A stretch of DNA of 64,000 nucleotides from Actinomycetales bacterium Actino_02 (GTDB taxonomy: Bacteria > Actinomycetota > Actinomycetes > Propionibacteriales > Propionibacteriaceae), in NCBI GenBank assembly GCA_001603275.1, contig LUYM01000006.1, forward strand, positions 1-64,000, given 5' to 3'. Made by a program: the position numbers and the translations under genes. Every line of letters begins with the position of its first letter. Position 1 is the stretch's first letter. Under the pieces are notes generated by a model. That model was not told where the DNA came from. It worked only from the letters and a program-made list of their open reading frames with translations, and ran no database searches. Shown piece by piece: positions 1-8,360 of this stretch.

Positions 1-231
1 GTGCTCGCCGTAGAAGCCGTACTCCAGATGACCACCGGACGTCTTGGGGGCCAGCGCCGCCCCGCCGAAGCCGCCGGCGATCGCACCGGCGGCCAGGCCG
101 AGGCCGCCGCCGAGGCCGAACAGGCCCCGCCGGGACATGCCCTTGCGCGGCTCCGGCTCGGCTGCGGAGGTGGCGGACGGCTCCGCACTCAGCGGGGCCT
201 CGGGCTGCGCGGCATCGGTCGGCTCAGGCAT
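1..231 (-). CDS. efeB: EfeB deferrochelatase/peroxidase, N-terminal fragment
   Basis: This is the first 77 codons of a gene that runs off the left edge of the window. The start ATG shares its A with the efeO TGA stop (TGATG), so the two are translationally coupled. Residues about 33-39 read SRRGLFG, a twin-arginine (Tat) motif, followed by a Gly/Ala-rich hydrophobic stretch, so the protein should be exported folded. EfeB is a heme-containing DyP-type peroxidase and the third component of the EfeUOB iron uptake system. The catalytic domain lies outside the window, so the identification rests on the Tat leader and on the position directly after efeU and efeO. Confidence 0.85.
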   Translation of the reverse strand, partial: MPEPTDAAQPEAPLSAEPSATSAAEPEPRKGMSRRGLFGLGGGLGLAAGAIAGGFGGAALAPKTSGGHLEYGFYGEH

Positions 232-1493
232 CAGGAGATCCCCAGCACGGCGTTGGTCAGCTTCGACAGTGGCGTCCGGGTGGCGTCGATCTGATCGACG
301 AGTTCCTTCTGCTGCTTGCGATTCACCTTGTCGTAGCTCACAAAGCCGTCCTTCAAGCTGCCGTATTGGGCCAGCAGGGCGGCCAGCTTGTCGAACTCGC
401 CACGGATCTGCGTGACCAGGGCCTTGCCGTCGGCACCCTTCGCCTCGGCGATCGGCGCTACCAGGTCGAAGGCGATCCGAGAGCCCTCAAGGTTGGCCTC
501 GAAGTCGTACAGGTCGGTGTGCGACCACCAGTCCTCCTCGCCGGTCACCTTGCCGACGGCGATCTCTTCGAGCAGCCCGGACGCACCGTTGGAGACGGTG
601 GCGATGTCGACGCCCTGGGTGGTCACGAAGTCGGCGGCATGGACGGTGTCGTACAGCTTGGCCACGTCGGCGACCAGCGCGTCGGCCACCTCCTTGCGCT
701 GGGCCGGGGTGGACGGGCTCCAGCCGTCCCAGGCCGAACTGCCGTCGGGCTGGACGGCGTCCTTGGCCGGCACCCACAGGTCCTTCTCGATCCGGTGGAA
801 GCCGAGCCAGCTGGTGAAGGTCGGATCGTCGGCGGCCAGCGCCTTGGCTTCGGCCAGGTAGTCGATCTCGCGGTAGTCGATCCGCGGATCCAGCGAGCCC
901 AGCGCCTCGGCGATCGGCTCGATCCGCTCGTAGTTCACTCGGGTGGTCGCGTACAGACTGCGCGCGGTCTCGTCATCACCGTCGGCGTAGGCCTTGGCGA
1001 ACTTCTCCACCTTGGGCTGCAGCTCGGAGACCTCGTTCTTCACGAAGTTCACGTAGTCAGTGACCACTTTGCTGAACAGCTCGGCGTCCTCCCCGGCCAC
1101 AGCCAGCGCCTCGCCGGTGACGGTGAAGGCAGCCTCGCCGACGTTCTCGCCGCGCATGCCCGGCTTGCAGGCGGTGAAGTAGCTGCCCGGCTGCAGGGCC
1201 ACCGACAACTCACTGGTCGAGCCTGGCGCGATGTTCTCCTTCTCGGCCACGACCCGCAGCCGATCGCTGGCCATCAGGTAGAACTCGGTGGTCCGGGAGC
1301 CGGCGTTGGTGATCGCGAAGGTCGTGTTGCCGCTGGCGGTGGTGGCGGACGACACCGTGCACGCGTCGTCGGTGGAGGTGACGGTGAGCACACCGGCGGA
1401 CGAGCTCGACTGGGTGGCCGGTTTGGCCACGCAGCCGGTCAGCAGCAGGGCGCCGGACGTGATCAGGGCAGCCAACGATGAGCGGTTCAGCAA
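231..1493 (-). CDS. efeO: EfeO iron uptake lipoprotein (cupredoxin + M75 domain)
   Basis: The 420-residue product is the periplasm-side iron-binding component of EfeUOB. It has a lipoprotein signal with lipobox LTGC (Cys21). A cupredoxin-like EfeO domain covers about residues 37-130 and an M75 (imelysin-like) domain about 135-420. The family's metal-binding HxxE motif is visible as HRIE at residues 233-236. It lies 25 bp downstream of efeU and overlaps the efeB start. Length and domain order are typical for bacterial EfeO, and expression should follow the iron box upstream of efeU. Confidence 0.95.
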   Translation of the reverse strand: MLNRSSLAALITSGALLLTGCVAKPATQSSSSAGVLTVTSTDDACTVSSATTASGNTTFAITNAGSRTTEFYLMASDRLRVVAEKENIAPGSTSELSVALQPGSYFTACKPGMRGENVGEAAFTVTGEALAVAGEDAELFSKVVTDYVNFVKNEVSELQPKVEKFAKAYADGDDETARSLYATTRVNYERIEPIAEALGSLDPRIDYREIDYLAEAKALAADDPTFTSWLGFHRIEKDLWVPAKDAVQPDGSSAWDGWSPSTPAQRKEVADALVADVAKLYDTVHAADFVTTQGVDIATVSNGASGLLEEIAVGKVTGEEDWWSHTDLYDFEANLEGSRIAFDLVAPIAEAKGADGKALVTQIRGEFDKLAALLAQYGSLKDGFVSYDKVNRKQQKELVDQIDATRTPLSKLTNAVLGIS

Positions 1494-1518
1494 GGTGGTT
1501 TCCTTTCAGGCGCGCCGG

Positions 1519-2487
1519 TCAGGCGGCGCGTCCGGCCGGGGCCGGGGCGGATTCGACGGGAGTGGGCTTGGCGGTGGGCGTCCGGCGGGCGCGGCGCTGC
1601 TCGCGGACGCGGCGCAGGAACTTCGGTAGGACGATGGCCAGGTAGGTGATCCAGGCGATGACCTCGATCCAGCTCATCTGCGGGGTGAGCCCGATCGTCC
1701 CCTTGGCCAGGGCGGCGAGGGCTCCGCTGGGGTCGACGGTGGCGCTGATGTCGAAGGCCCAGCCGAACGGGAAGGACGCCATCCAGAACGGGCCATCGGT
1801 GAGGCCGGTGAGGACTTCGCCGGTGCGCAGATCGGTGGGGGTGATCGGGTGGCCGGAGAACGGGCCGGGCAACACGGCGGCTTCCTGCAGATCGTGGATG
1901 CCGTAGGCCAGGATGCCGGCGGCTACCACGATCAGGAAGGCGCCGGTCCACTGGAAGAAGGTGGCGTAACTGATCTTGGCCAGGCCTCGGTAGGCCAGGT
2001 AGCCCAGGACGGCGGCTGCCGCGATCCCGGCCAGGGCGCCGAGCAGGGCTTCGGGCTGGAGCGCCCAACCCCACAGCATCAAGGTGGTTTCCAGGCCTTC
2101 GCGGCCGACCGACAGGAACGCGATCCAGGCGATCGCGGCGCCGGTGCCGACGGCCAGGGCCTGGGCGGCGCCGGATTCGAGCTCGGCCTTGATCCGGTGG
2201 CCGGTGGCCATCATCCAGAAGACCATCCAGGTGACCATGGCCACAGCCAGCAGCGACATGACGCCGCCGACGATCTCTTGAGCTTCGAAGCTGAGCGTGT
2301 AGCTGCCGAAGGTGAAGGCGGCACCGAGGGCGGCCGACAGGGTGATGGCGGCGGCCACTCCCCACCAGAGGCGGGGCAGGGCGTCCCGTCGCTCGCGGCG
2401 GATCAGGTAGGCCACCAGGATGCCGACGATCAGGGCGGCCTCCAGGCCTTCCCGCAGGCCGATCAGGAACGAACCGAGGAACAACAC
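1519..2487 (-). CDS. efeU: EfeU ferrous/ferric iron permease, FTR1 family
   Basis: This 322-residue, roughly seven-helix membrane protein is homologous to the yeast iron permease Ftr1. Two RExxE iron-ligand motifs are visible, REGLE at residues 12-16 and again at 129-133. The GTG start at 2487 is preceded by a GGAGA ribosome binding site about six bases upstream. It is the first gene of the efeUOB operon. An iron-box-like sequence lies 13-31 bp upstream of the start, implying repression when iron is plentiful. The C-terminus is short, basic and Ala/Pro-rich. Confidence 0.95.
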   Translation of the reverse strand: MLFLGSFLIGLREGLEAALIVGILVAYLIRRERRDALPRLWWGVAAAITLSAALGAAFTFGSYTLSFEAQEIVGGVMSLLAVAMVTWMVFWMMATGHRIKAELESGAAQALAVGTGAAIAWIAFLSVGREGLETTLMLWGWALQPEALLGALAGIAAAAVLGYLAYRGLAKISYATFFQWTGAFLIVVAAGILAYGIHDLQEAAVLPGPFSGHPITPTDLRTGEVLTGLTDGPFWMASFPFGWAFDISATVDPSGALAALAKGTIGLTPQMSWIEVIAWITYLAIVLPKFLRRVREQRRARRTPTAKPTPVESAPAPAGRAA

Positions 2488-2499
2488 GGTCTCCGATGC

Positions 2500-2518
2500 T
2501 TAGGTAAGGCTCCCCTTA
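2500..2518 (-). promoter_or_regulatory. IdeR/DtxR iron box upstream of efeU
   Basis: The 19-mer TTAGGTAAGGCTCCCCTTA matches the IdeR/DtxR consensus TTAGGTTAGGCTAACCTAA at 15 of 19 positions and keeps the inverted symmetry. It lies just upstream of the efeU start, where a bound iron-loaded repressor would block transcription of efeUOB. Confidence 0.75.
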
Positions 2519-2647
2519 CTTTTTTACGCAACAGGAACCTTAGCAAAATGGGAGGGCAACTTGTCCAGTGGACTCCTTTGCCCATGGGCCGTGGTCTTCG
2601 CACGGATACCGCCGGGTCACTGGTCGCGGCTCGCCCTGGCCGACGTG

Positions 2648-2711
2648 ATTTGCGCGCTCGATGCGGTTGCGAGGGTCAGAACGCGCTCATTTGGCGATCG
2701 AGCGCGCAAAT
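2648..2711. repeat. 15-bp perfect inverted repeat between efeU and the LysM/BTAD gene
   Basis: ATTTGCGCGCTCGAT (2648-2662) is repeated inverted at 2697-2711, with a 34-base spacer. Related GCGCAAAT and CATTTGGCG pieces lie at about 2745 and 2689. It could form a hairpin at the 3' end of the Tad operon, but no T-run follows, so a terminator role is uncertain. Confidence 0.6.
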
Positions 2712-2769
2712 CGCGTCACGAGTGGGCGGACCACGATGGTCTGGCGCAAATGAAGGGGTGCCCTGCAGC

Positions 2770-5673
2770 TCAGGCGCGACGGGCGCGGACGGCGCCCTCG
2801 ATCACCTGCTGACACAGCTCGACGGTCTCCGGAAGCAGGTCGACGCCGAGCTGCCGGGCTTGCCGAGTGACCTGGGTGACCAGGCGGTTCACTTCGCTGG
2901 TGGCGCCGGCTAGGTGCTCGGTGCGGATCCGCGCGGCCATCAGCAGCTCGTCGGCGGGGGCGACAGTCAGCGCGCGAGCAGCAGCCCAGCGGGCCAGGTC
3001 GAAGTCGCGGCGGGCCAGGGCGCGTTCGGTGAGCACCAGCGCGGCATCGCGTAGCGCACTGGCGATGTCGGTGCGCAACTCCTCTGCCCAATGCCACTGT
3101 CCCGGGGCCGCATCGGCCAGCGGGGCACCGCGGACGAGCTCCAGCGCGGCCACCAGGGACGTCTCGGGCAGCCGGTCGAGACCGGCGGCAAGCAGGGTCT
3201 GCAGCTGCTGCCAGTCTGAGGTGACGCCCGCATGCAGTTCGATCCGTCCGGCGTAGGCGTCGGGCAGGTAGGCGTCGCCCTCAGCCGTGCTGCCGAGCCA
3301 CGCCCGCAGCCGGCTCAGGTTCGAGCGACGAGTGCCTTCGGCGATGCCCAGGCTGGCCGCCATTTGGGTGGCGGTGCTGCGTGGGTGCTCGAGGATCCAG
3401 GCGCACAGCTCGATCAGTTGCTGGCGGGCTCGGCTGGGCTCCTCGCCGCGGGCGCCGACCAGTTCGGCCGGGCCGATCAGCAGTAGTCGCGGCTCGGTAT
3501 CGGAGATGACTCGGACGATGTCCACAGCTTCCTCGACTCTTGTGGGGAGCGGACGGATGTTGGCCGACCCATCGCCGGCCCACCAGGCTGGCTCGGTGGC
3601 CGCGGAGTCGGCATCAGCCAGCAGGCCGGCCAGGTCCTTGGCGATGGTGGACGGCACCGTGTGCGGCATCAGGCCGGCCGCCAGCCCGTCCAGCCGTCCC
3701 GCCAGCGAGCCGGCGGTGCGATGCACCTGCCAGGTCGCGGCCTCACCGGAGGTGGTCGGCAGCAGCACCACCACTCCGCACGGCTCGCCCTCCAGCGCAT
3801 GTTCCAGCCGGGCCAGCTCGATCGGACTCGGCTCATCGCCGAGGATCAGGACCAGCGGAGCGACCGCGTCCGCGCGATCCGGGTCGAGCCGTAGCTCCCC
3901 AAGACTCACCTCCGACAAGGCCTTTTGCCGCTGGGTGGCGTGGGTCACGATGCCGCTGATCGCGTGATGCGGGTCGCTGAGCCGTTGCACCCGTTCGCCA
4001 CCGGACAGCGCCAGCAGCTCGCTGCCGGTGCCGGCGGCCAGCACCCGGGTCTCGACACTCCACGGCGCGCAGGCCAGCTCGATGCCCATGGCCAGCAGCG
4101 ACGCTCCGGCCAGCTCGGCGTCGTCGGCAGCCACCCCGAGCAGCCGGGACTGTTCGGCGTTGACCAGGATCGTCCGCCCGTCCGCGGCGGTGCCGACGCT
4201 GACCAGACAGGGGTAGGGGCAGGGGTGCTCGGACGGGCCGAGCTCGATGGCCTTGGCCACCGCGATCTGCCAGCAGTCGGGATCGCCGGCGAAGCCGTCG
4301 AGCGGATCGCCGGCGGGCTGGGCCCACTCGAAGGCGAGCGCGCGATCGTCCAGCTCGATCCGGGACAGTGCCGGCAGCGGACGACCTGCTGCCGCCAGCC
4401 GCTGGCCGAGGTGGCGCAGCGCCCGATCGAGGGCCAGCACCCGGTCGGGGCGTTGCACTGCTCCCAACGCCACCCGGAGCCGGGCTGCCGCCGGGTCGGC
4501 ATCGATCAGCCGCCGCCCGCGCGGACGCTGCCGCAGTCGCAGTGCCCGCCGGGTTTCGACGGTGCCGATGATCACCGCTGCCGCAACCGTGCCGACCGGT
4601 CCGACCAGGCCGATCGGGGACGGGCTCGGCGTGACCGCCTCAGGCTGGGCCACTGGGCTCGGCGACGGTGTGCCGGTGGGTGGCGTCGCCGGAAGCGCGG
4701 TGCTCTCGGCTGCCGGCGGTGCGACTGCAGTGCTTGGTGAATCGGAGCTGCGGGCGGTCGGCGGGTCGAGCCGGATCGGGTCCGTGGGGCCTCTGGTCGA
4801 CCGGCGCCCAGCCGTCTCGTCCGCCTGCTCGGTGGACGGTTCCGCGCCCGGGATGCTCAGCCGCCACCCGATCTCGATGTGATCCGGATCGGAGATCAGC
4901 TCCCGGTTCGCCTCGGCGATCTGTGGCCATCGGGACGCCTGGCCCAGATGCTCGAGGGCGAGTTCGGACAAGGTGTCGCCCCGCTCCACGGTTACCTGCT
5001 CGGCGTGACGCGGGCCGGCCGCGGCCGCCTCCGCCACCGGCACAGCCGGCGGGGCCTCGGCGAGGACAACCCCGGCCGGCACGGCCAGGTGGCTACCGGG
5101 CCGGAGCTCCTGGACCGGGTCGGCCAGCAGTCTCGGGTTGGCCGCGGCCAGTTCTCGCCAGCGTCGACCGTCGCCGAGCAGTGCCTGGCTGACCGACCAC
5201 AGATCGTCCCCGGGTCGCACCCGGTAGCCGAGCGCCTCTGCTGCCGGTGTGGAGGTGGCAACGACCGCGTCCTCCGGCTCAGCAGCAACGGGGCTCGGGC
5301 TCTGCGCCGTGCCCGCCACGGCGGCAATCGCCGACGGTGCGCGTGGAGCGTTCGCGGACGCGGCCAGGGCCAACACGGCCAGCAGCAGGCCGGCGCTGAG
5401 CTGCTGCACCACCGCGAGCCCAGGCAGCCGGACGATCGGCCGGCCGACCAGCAGCCGGACCAGTTCCAAGACGGTGGCCAGGGTGAACACTGCCCAGGCC
5501 AGCCAGCCGACCGCGGTGATCAGCCCGAACAGCAGCGAGCCGTCGTCGGGGCCGAGCAGCCCGTTCAGGCTGAGCCGGGGGTAGCGTCCCCAGCTGAGCA
5601 GAGCCGCCGGTGCGCCGAAGATGATCAGGGCGAGCAGCCCTGCCGAGCTCAGACCACGGAGCCAACGCATCAC
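2770..5673 (-). CDS. Membrane LysM protein with C-terminal BTAD-type activator domain
   Basis: The product is a 967-residue protein. Hydrophobic segments at about 9-29, 45-70 and 88-108 are followed by two LysM peptidoglycan-binding motifs (about 150-199 and 227-275). A Pro/Ser/Thr-rich linker and a further membrane segment follow near 352-372. The remainder is a large cytoplasmic-type region whose end resembles the helix-turn-helix plus bacterial transcriptional activator domain of SARP-like regulators. It is the last gene of the Tad operon, overlapping the TadE gene by four bases (GTGA). Such LysM-BTAD proteins commonly accompany actinobacterial Tad loci. A wall-sensing or wall-anchoring role coupled to pilus expression is inference. 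Confidence 0.75.
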   Translation of the reverse strand: MMRWLRGLSSAGLLALIIFGAPAALLSWGRYPRLSLNGLLGPDDGSLLFGLITAVGWLAWAVFTLATVLELVRLLVGRPIVRLPGLAVVQQLSAGLLLAVLALAASANAPRAPSAIAAVAGTAQSPSPVAAEPEDAVVATSTPAAEALGYRVRPGDDLWSVSQALLGDGRRWRELAAANPRLLADPVQELRPGSHLAVPAGVVLAEAPPAVPVAEAAAAGPRHAEQVTVERGDTLSELALEHLGQASRWPQIAEANRELISDPDHIEIGWRLSIPGAEPSTEQADETAGRRSTRGPTDPIRLDPPTARSSDSPSTAVAPPAAESTALPATPPTGTPSPSPVAQPEAVTPSPSPIGLVGPVGTVAAAVIIGTVETRRALRLRQRPRGRRLIDADPAAARLRVALGAVQRPDRVLALDRALRHLGQRLAAAGRPLPALSRIELDDRALAFEWAQPAGDPLDGFAGDPDCWQIAVAKAIELGPSEHPCPYPCLVSVGTAADGRTILVNAEQSRLLGVAADDAELAGASLLAMGIELACAPWSVETRVLAAGTGSELLALSGGERVQRLSDPHHAISGIVTHATQRQKALSEVSLGELRLDPDRADAVAPLVLILGDEPSPIELARLEHALEGEPCGVVVLLPTTSGEAATWQVHRTAGSLAGRLDGLAAGLMPHTVPSTIAKDLAGLLADADSAATEPAWWAGDGSANIRPLPTRVEEAVDIVRVISDTEPRLLLIGPAELVGARGEEPSRARQQLIELCAWILEHPRSTATQMAASLGIAEGTRRSNLSRLRAWLGSTAEGDAYLPDAYAGRIELHAGVTSDWQQLQTLLAAGLDRLPETSLVAALELVRGAPLADAAPGQWHWAEELRTDIASALRDAALVLTERALARRDFDLARWAAARALTVAPADELLMAARIRTEHLAGATSEVNRLVTQVTRQARQLGVDLLPETVELCQQVIEGAVRARRA

Positions 5674-6092
5674 TTTCTCCCTCGATAGCGATCGACGACG
5701 GCACTGCCCGCAGCGGTGACCGTCAGTTCTCCGGGCCAGCCGGGCACCAAGATGTCGGCCAGCGGCACACTGCAGGTGACGTGGGTCAGGACGCTGCCCG
5801 GAGTGCCGGCCGGCAGTTGCAGCGCGGCGGCGTCCACCTCGACGATCAGCTGGACGCAGCGCAGCCCGCTCACACTCGCCTGCGCGCTCACCAGTCGGCG
5901 AGCAGCGGCATCGGCCGCGCCGGGGTCACGTTCGAAGGAGGCGGCGCGGGCCGCGGCGCCGGCCATCGCCTCGACGCTGTTGCGGGCCAGCCACACTCGT
6001 CCGCCGCCGACCAGGAGGCTGAACAGCAGCACCAGCACCGGCACCAGCAAGGTGAACTCGATGGCCGCCGAGCCGCGCTGGTCCCTGGTCAC
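5670..6092 (-). CDS. TadE-like minor pseudopilin
   Basis: The 140-residue protein has a type IV-pilin-like N-terminus. A short basic leader ends in RG, followed by SAAIEF, which puts Glu at +5 after the presumed prepilin-peptidase cleavage, and then one hydrophobic helix (about 12-35). This is the TadE signature (RGxxxxEF). TadE proteins are minor pseudopilins needed for Flp pilus assembly. It overlaps its neighbours on both sides by four bases within the Tad operon. The C-terminal domain carries two Cys residues and is otherwise unremarkable. Confidence 0.85.
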   Translation of the reverse strand: MTRDQRGSAAIEFTLLVPVLVLLFSLLVGGGRVWLARNSVEAMAGAAARAASFERDPGAADAAARRLVSAQASVSGLRCVQLIVEVDAAALQLPAGTPGSVLTHVTCSVPLADILVPGWPGELTVTAAGSAVVDRYRGRK

Positions 6093-6442
6093 CGGATGAC
6101 CTCGGCCGGCAGGACGGCTCGCTCCCGAATCTCGGTGAGGCCGAAATCCAGGAACGACAGCGGACGGCCGGTGACCGTCACCACCACCAGTCCCTGCTCA
6201 ACTCCTACCTCGACTCCGACGTCGGTCAGGCCACCGCTGGCGGCGACCCGGCGTCCGGCCTCCTCAGCTGCGGACGGATCGTCGCCCGGCACCCGCAGGT
6301 CGGCGATGGTGGCGGCCGCCGCGGCCGCGACGGCGCGTCCATGCAGCCAGATGCCGGTCTGAACCAGGCCGAGGATCAGCATCAGCAGGGCAGGCATCAG
6401 GATTGCCCACTGCACCGACTCGGTCACCCCGCGCTGGTTCAT
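6089..6442 (-). CDS. TadE/TadF-like pseudopilin
   Basis: The 117-residue protein begins with the leader MNQRG, then a hydrophobic helix (about 9-30) like that of TadE. The usual Glu at +5 is not present, and Glu lies at +3 instead. It is the second pseudopilin of the operon. It overlaps the Flp-like gene upstream (ATGA) and the TadE gene downstream. The family call rests on leader architecture, size and position. Whether it is processed by the same prepilin peptidase cannot be told from sequence. Confidence 0.75.
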   Translation of the reverse strand: MNQRGVTESVQWAILMPALLMLILGLVQTGIWLHGRAVAAAAAATIADLRVPGDDPSAAEEAGRRVAASGGLTDVGVEVGVEQGLVVVTVTGRPLSFLDFGLTEIRERAVLPAEVIR

Positions 6443-6609
6443 GGCTGGGGCAGGTGCTGATTCACATAGGCGGTGACGAAGGCGCCGATGCTGAGCGCGA
6501 CGACCGCAGCCACTCCGACGTAGATCGCGGTCTCGGTCGACTGGGACAGGCCGCGCTCGTCGTGTCGCAGCGCGACCAGGCGTCCGATCAGCTCATGGAC
6601 GGTCTTCAT
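6439..6609 (-). CDS. Flp-like pilin, 56 residues
   Basis: This short gene encodes a 56-residue protein. A basic leader of about 20 residues ends in ERG. The mature part begins LSQSTE and is a single hydrophobic helix (about 29-48), ending in QPQ-like polar residues. Size, architecture and position between tadC and the tadE genes fit the major Flp pilin of a Tad system. The ATG at 6609 follows a GAGG-type ribosome binding site, and the TGA overlaps the next gene's ATG (ATGA). It is easily missed because of its length. No prepilin peptidase gene is present in the window, so processing would rely on an enzyme encoded elsewhere. Confidence 0.8.
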   Translation of the reverse strand: MKTVHELIGRLVALRHDERGLSQSTETAIYVGVAAVVALSIGAFVTAYVNQHLPQP

Positions 6610-6630
6610 AGGGACTCCTCTCGGGTGAGG

Positions 6631-7509
6631 TCAGCCGGCCAGCAGCCGGAGAATCGGGGGCAGCAGGAAGAACAGGGCGAAGACCATCGACGGAATCACC
6701 ATGAAGAAGGTCATTCGTTCCGATAGCGACGAGGCCGCGATCTTGGCCGCTGTCAGGTGAGCGTCGCGGAGTTCTCGGACGCGAGCTCGCAGCGACTCCG
6801 CCAGCGAGGCACCGGAGTCTTCTAGGGCGAGCACGTCGGCCAAGTCCGCCAGCGCGGGCAGGTGGAGGTCGGCGGCCAACCGGTGCAGATCCGGATAGGG
6901 CTGGCGCTGCTCGAGCCGGGCCCGTTCCAGAGCGTCCCGGACGGATGCGAAGACGGCCACGTCGCTGACCAGAGCGGCCGAACGCAGAGCCTGGCTGCTG
7001 GACCTGTTGGCCAGCCGCTCCAAGGTCACCAGATCGAAGAAGGTCAGCAGCGCCTCGGTGTTGTCGGCTGTGCTGGCCGACTCACGTCCGCGCAGCAGGA
7101 GGTCAGGGATGAAGAAGCCGGCGGCTCCGAGAGCCACGGTTGCCGCAGTCGGCCAGATCAGCGCCCTGGTTCCTGCTCCGACAAGGAGGTTCGCTACCCA
7201 CGGCAGGGTGAGGCCCGCCACCGCCCACAGGGCCTTGTTGGCGTAGTGCCGATCGACCGAACGTCCGATCAGGCGCAGCCGACGGCTCGTGGCCTCGGTG
7301 ACCGGACGGCGGAGTCTGATCCGCACCCACGACCCGAACCGGTCCAGCCCGACGCCGCTGGTCTTTTCGGGTGCCGGCAGCTGGCCGTCGAGTAAGTCGA
7401 GCGCATCGGCCAGGCGGGGCCGGAAGGGCAGCGCAAGCGCACCGACCAGCACCCATAAGCCGAGTCCGATGCAGCCACCGGCCAGCCCTGCGGCGAGAGC
7501 GAGGTTCAT
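6631..7509 (-). CDS. tadC: TadC-like inner-membrane platform protein (T2SF domain)
   Basis: The 292-residue membrane protein belongs to the type II secretion system F family and forms part of the pilus assembly platform with TadB. Hydrophobic segments lie at the N-terminus (about 4-27), near 92-135 and at the extreme C-terminus (about 265-290). The central cytoplasmic region carries the T2SF domain with the family's GxSLAESL-type stretch. It sits directly after tadB with a four-base overlap. Confidence 0.9.
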   Translation of the reverse strand: MNLALAAGLAGGCIGLGLWVLVGALALPFRPRLADALDLLDGQLPAPEKTSGVGLDRFGSWVRIRLRRPVTEATSRRLRLIGRSVDRHYANKALWAVAGLTLPWVANLLVGAGTRALIWPTAATVALGAAGFFIPDLLLRGRESASTADNTEALLTFFDLVTLERLANRSSSQALRSAALVSDVAVFASVRDALERARLEQRQPYPDLHRLAADLHLPALADLADVLALEDSGASLAESLRARVRELRDAHLTAAKIAASSLSERMTFFMVIPSMVFALFFLLPPILRLLAG

Positions 7510-8360
7510 GTCGCCCTCCTCAAGATCCGCTGCCGCGGACGAGGCAGCGCCATTCGGCGCAGGAACAGCAGCGAACCGAGGTAGGCCACCACCAGCGCCG
7601 TCAGCAGCGCCTGGCCGGGCAGACTGGCGAAGGGCGCGAAGAAGGAGCCGCCGAACACCAGGGCCAGCGCCAGTGCAGCCACCGTGAAGATCGTCACTTG
7701 GCGGACGACGATGCGCGGCTTGGCCCGTTCGGCCTCGATCTCGCGAAGCGCGCGAAGCCGGTCCTGGACGGTGTCGGCCAGTGCGTTCAGGGTGGCGGTG
7801 GCACCGGTTCCGCCGCGCTCGGCGGCCAGCATGAGCGCGGCCAGAATGGCGTCCGCGTCGGCGCTATCCAGAGCATCGGCCATCGCGGTGAGCGCCTGCT
7901 CCATCGTCCAGCGATCATCGAGGCGCGCCACCAACAGCCGCAGTTGGGCACCCAGTGGCTCGGCCGCCTGCCGTGCGGAGACACGGATGGCATCGGTGAT
8001 CGACCGCCCAGTGGGCAGCAGCGCGGCCAGATTACGAACCCAGCGGTCGAGGGCTTCGAGCAGCTCGGCGTCCCGATTGGCCGGAGTGGACAGAAGGACT
8101 GGTAGCCCGAATGCCGCGGCCGGGACGATCACGGCCAGCATCGGCAGGCTGGTCCACGCGGCCGCCGCGACGCCGGCAGCCAGGGCCAGGCCCAGTTGGG
8201 TCCCGCGCCGCTTGGCTGCCGGGCCTTGCCAGCTTCGGGGAAGCCGGGAGTGCCGGGGGCGGCTCGATGCGTCCGGGGACGTTCGGAACCCGGCCACCAC
8301 CAGCAGGACTCCGGCGCCGATCAGCAGGCCGGAGAGGGCGGCGACCGCGCTGTCCATCAT
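7506..8360 (-). CDS. tadB: TadB-like inner-membrane platform protein (T2SF domain)
   Basis: The 284-residue T2SF-family membrane protein is paralogous in layout to the following TadC. It has two N-terminal membrane segments (about 8-25 and 56-90), a cytoplasmic T2SF domain (about 120-225) and two C-terminal membrane segments (about 225-270). In Tad systems TadB and TadC form the platform that TadA drives. The ATG lies within a four-base overlap with the end of tadA. Confidence 0.9.
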   Translation of the reverse strand: MMDSAVAALSGLLIGAGVLLVVAGFRTSPDASSRPRHSRLPRSWQGPAAKRRGTQLGLALAAGVAAAAWTSLPMLAVIVPAAAFGLPVLLSTPANRDAELLEALDRWVRNLAALLPTGRSITDAIRVSARQAAEPLGAQLRLLVARLDDRWTMEQALTAMADALDSADADAILAALMLAAERGGTGATATLNALADTVQDRLRALREIEAERAKPRIVVRQVTIFTVAALALALVFGGSFFAPFASLPGQALLTALVVAYLGSLLFLRRMALPRPRQRILRRAT

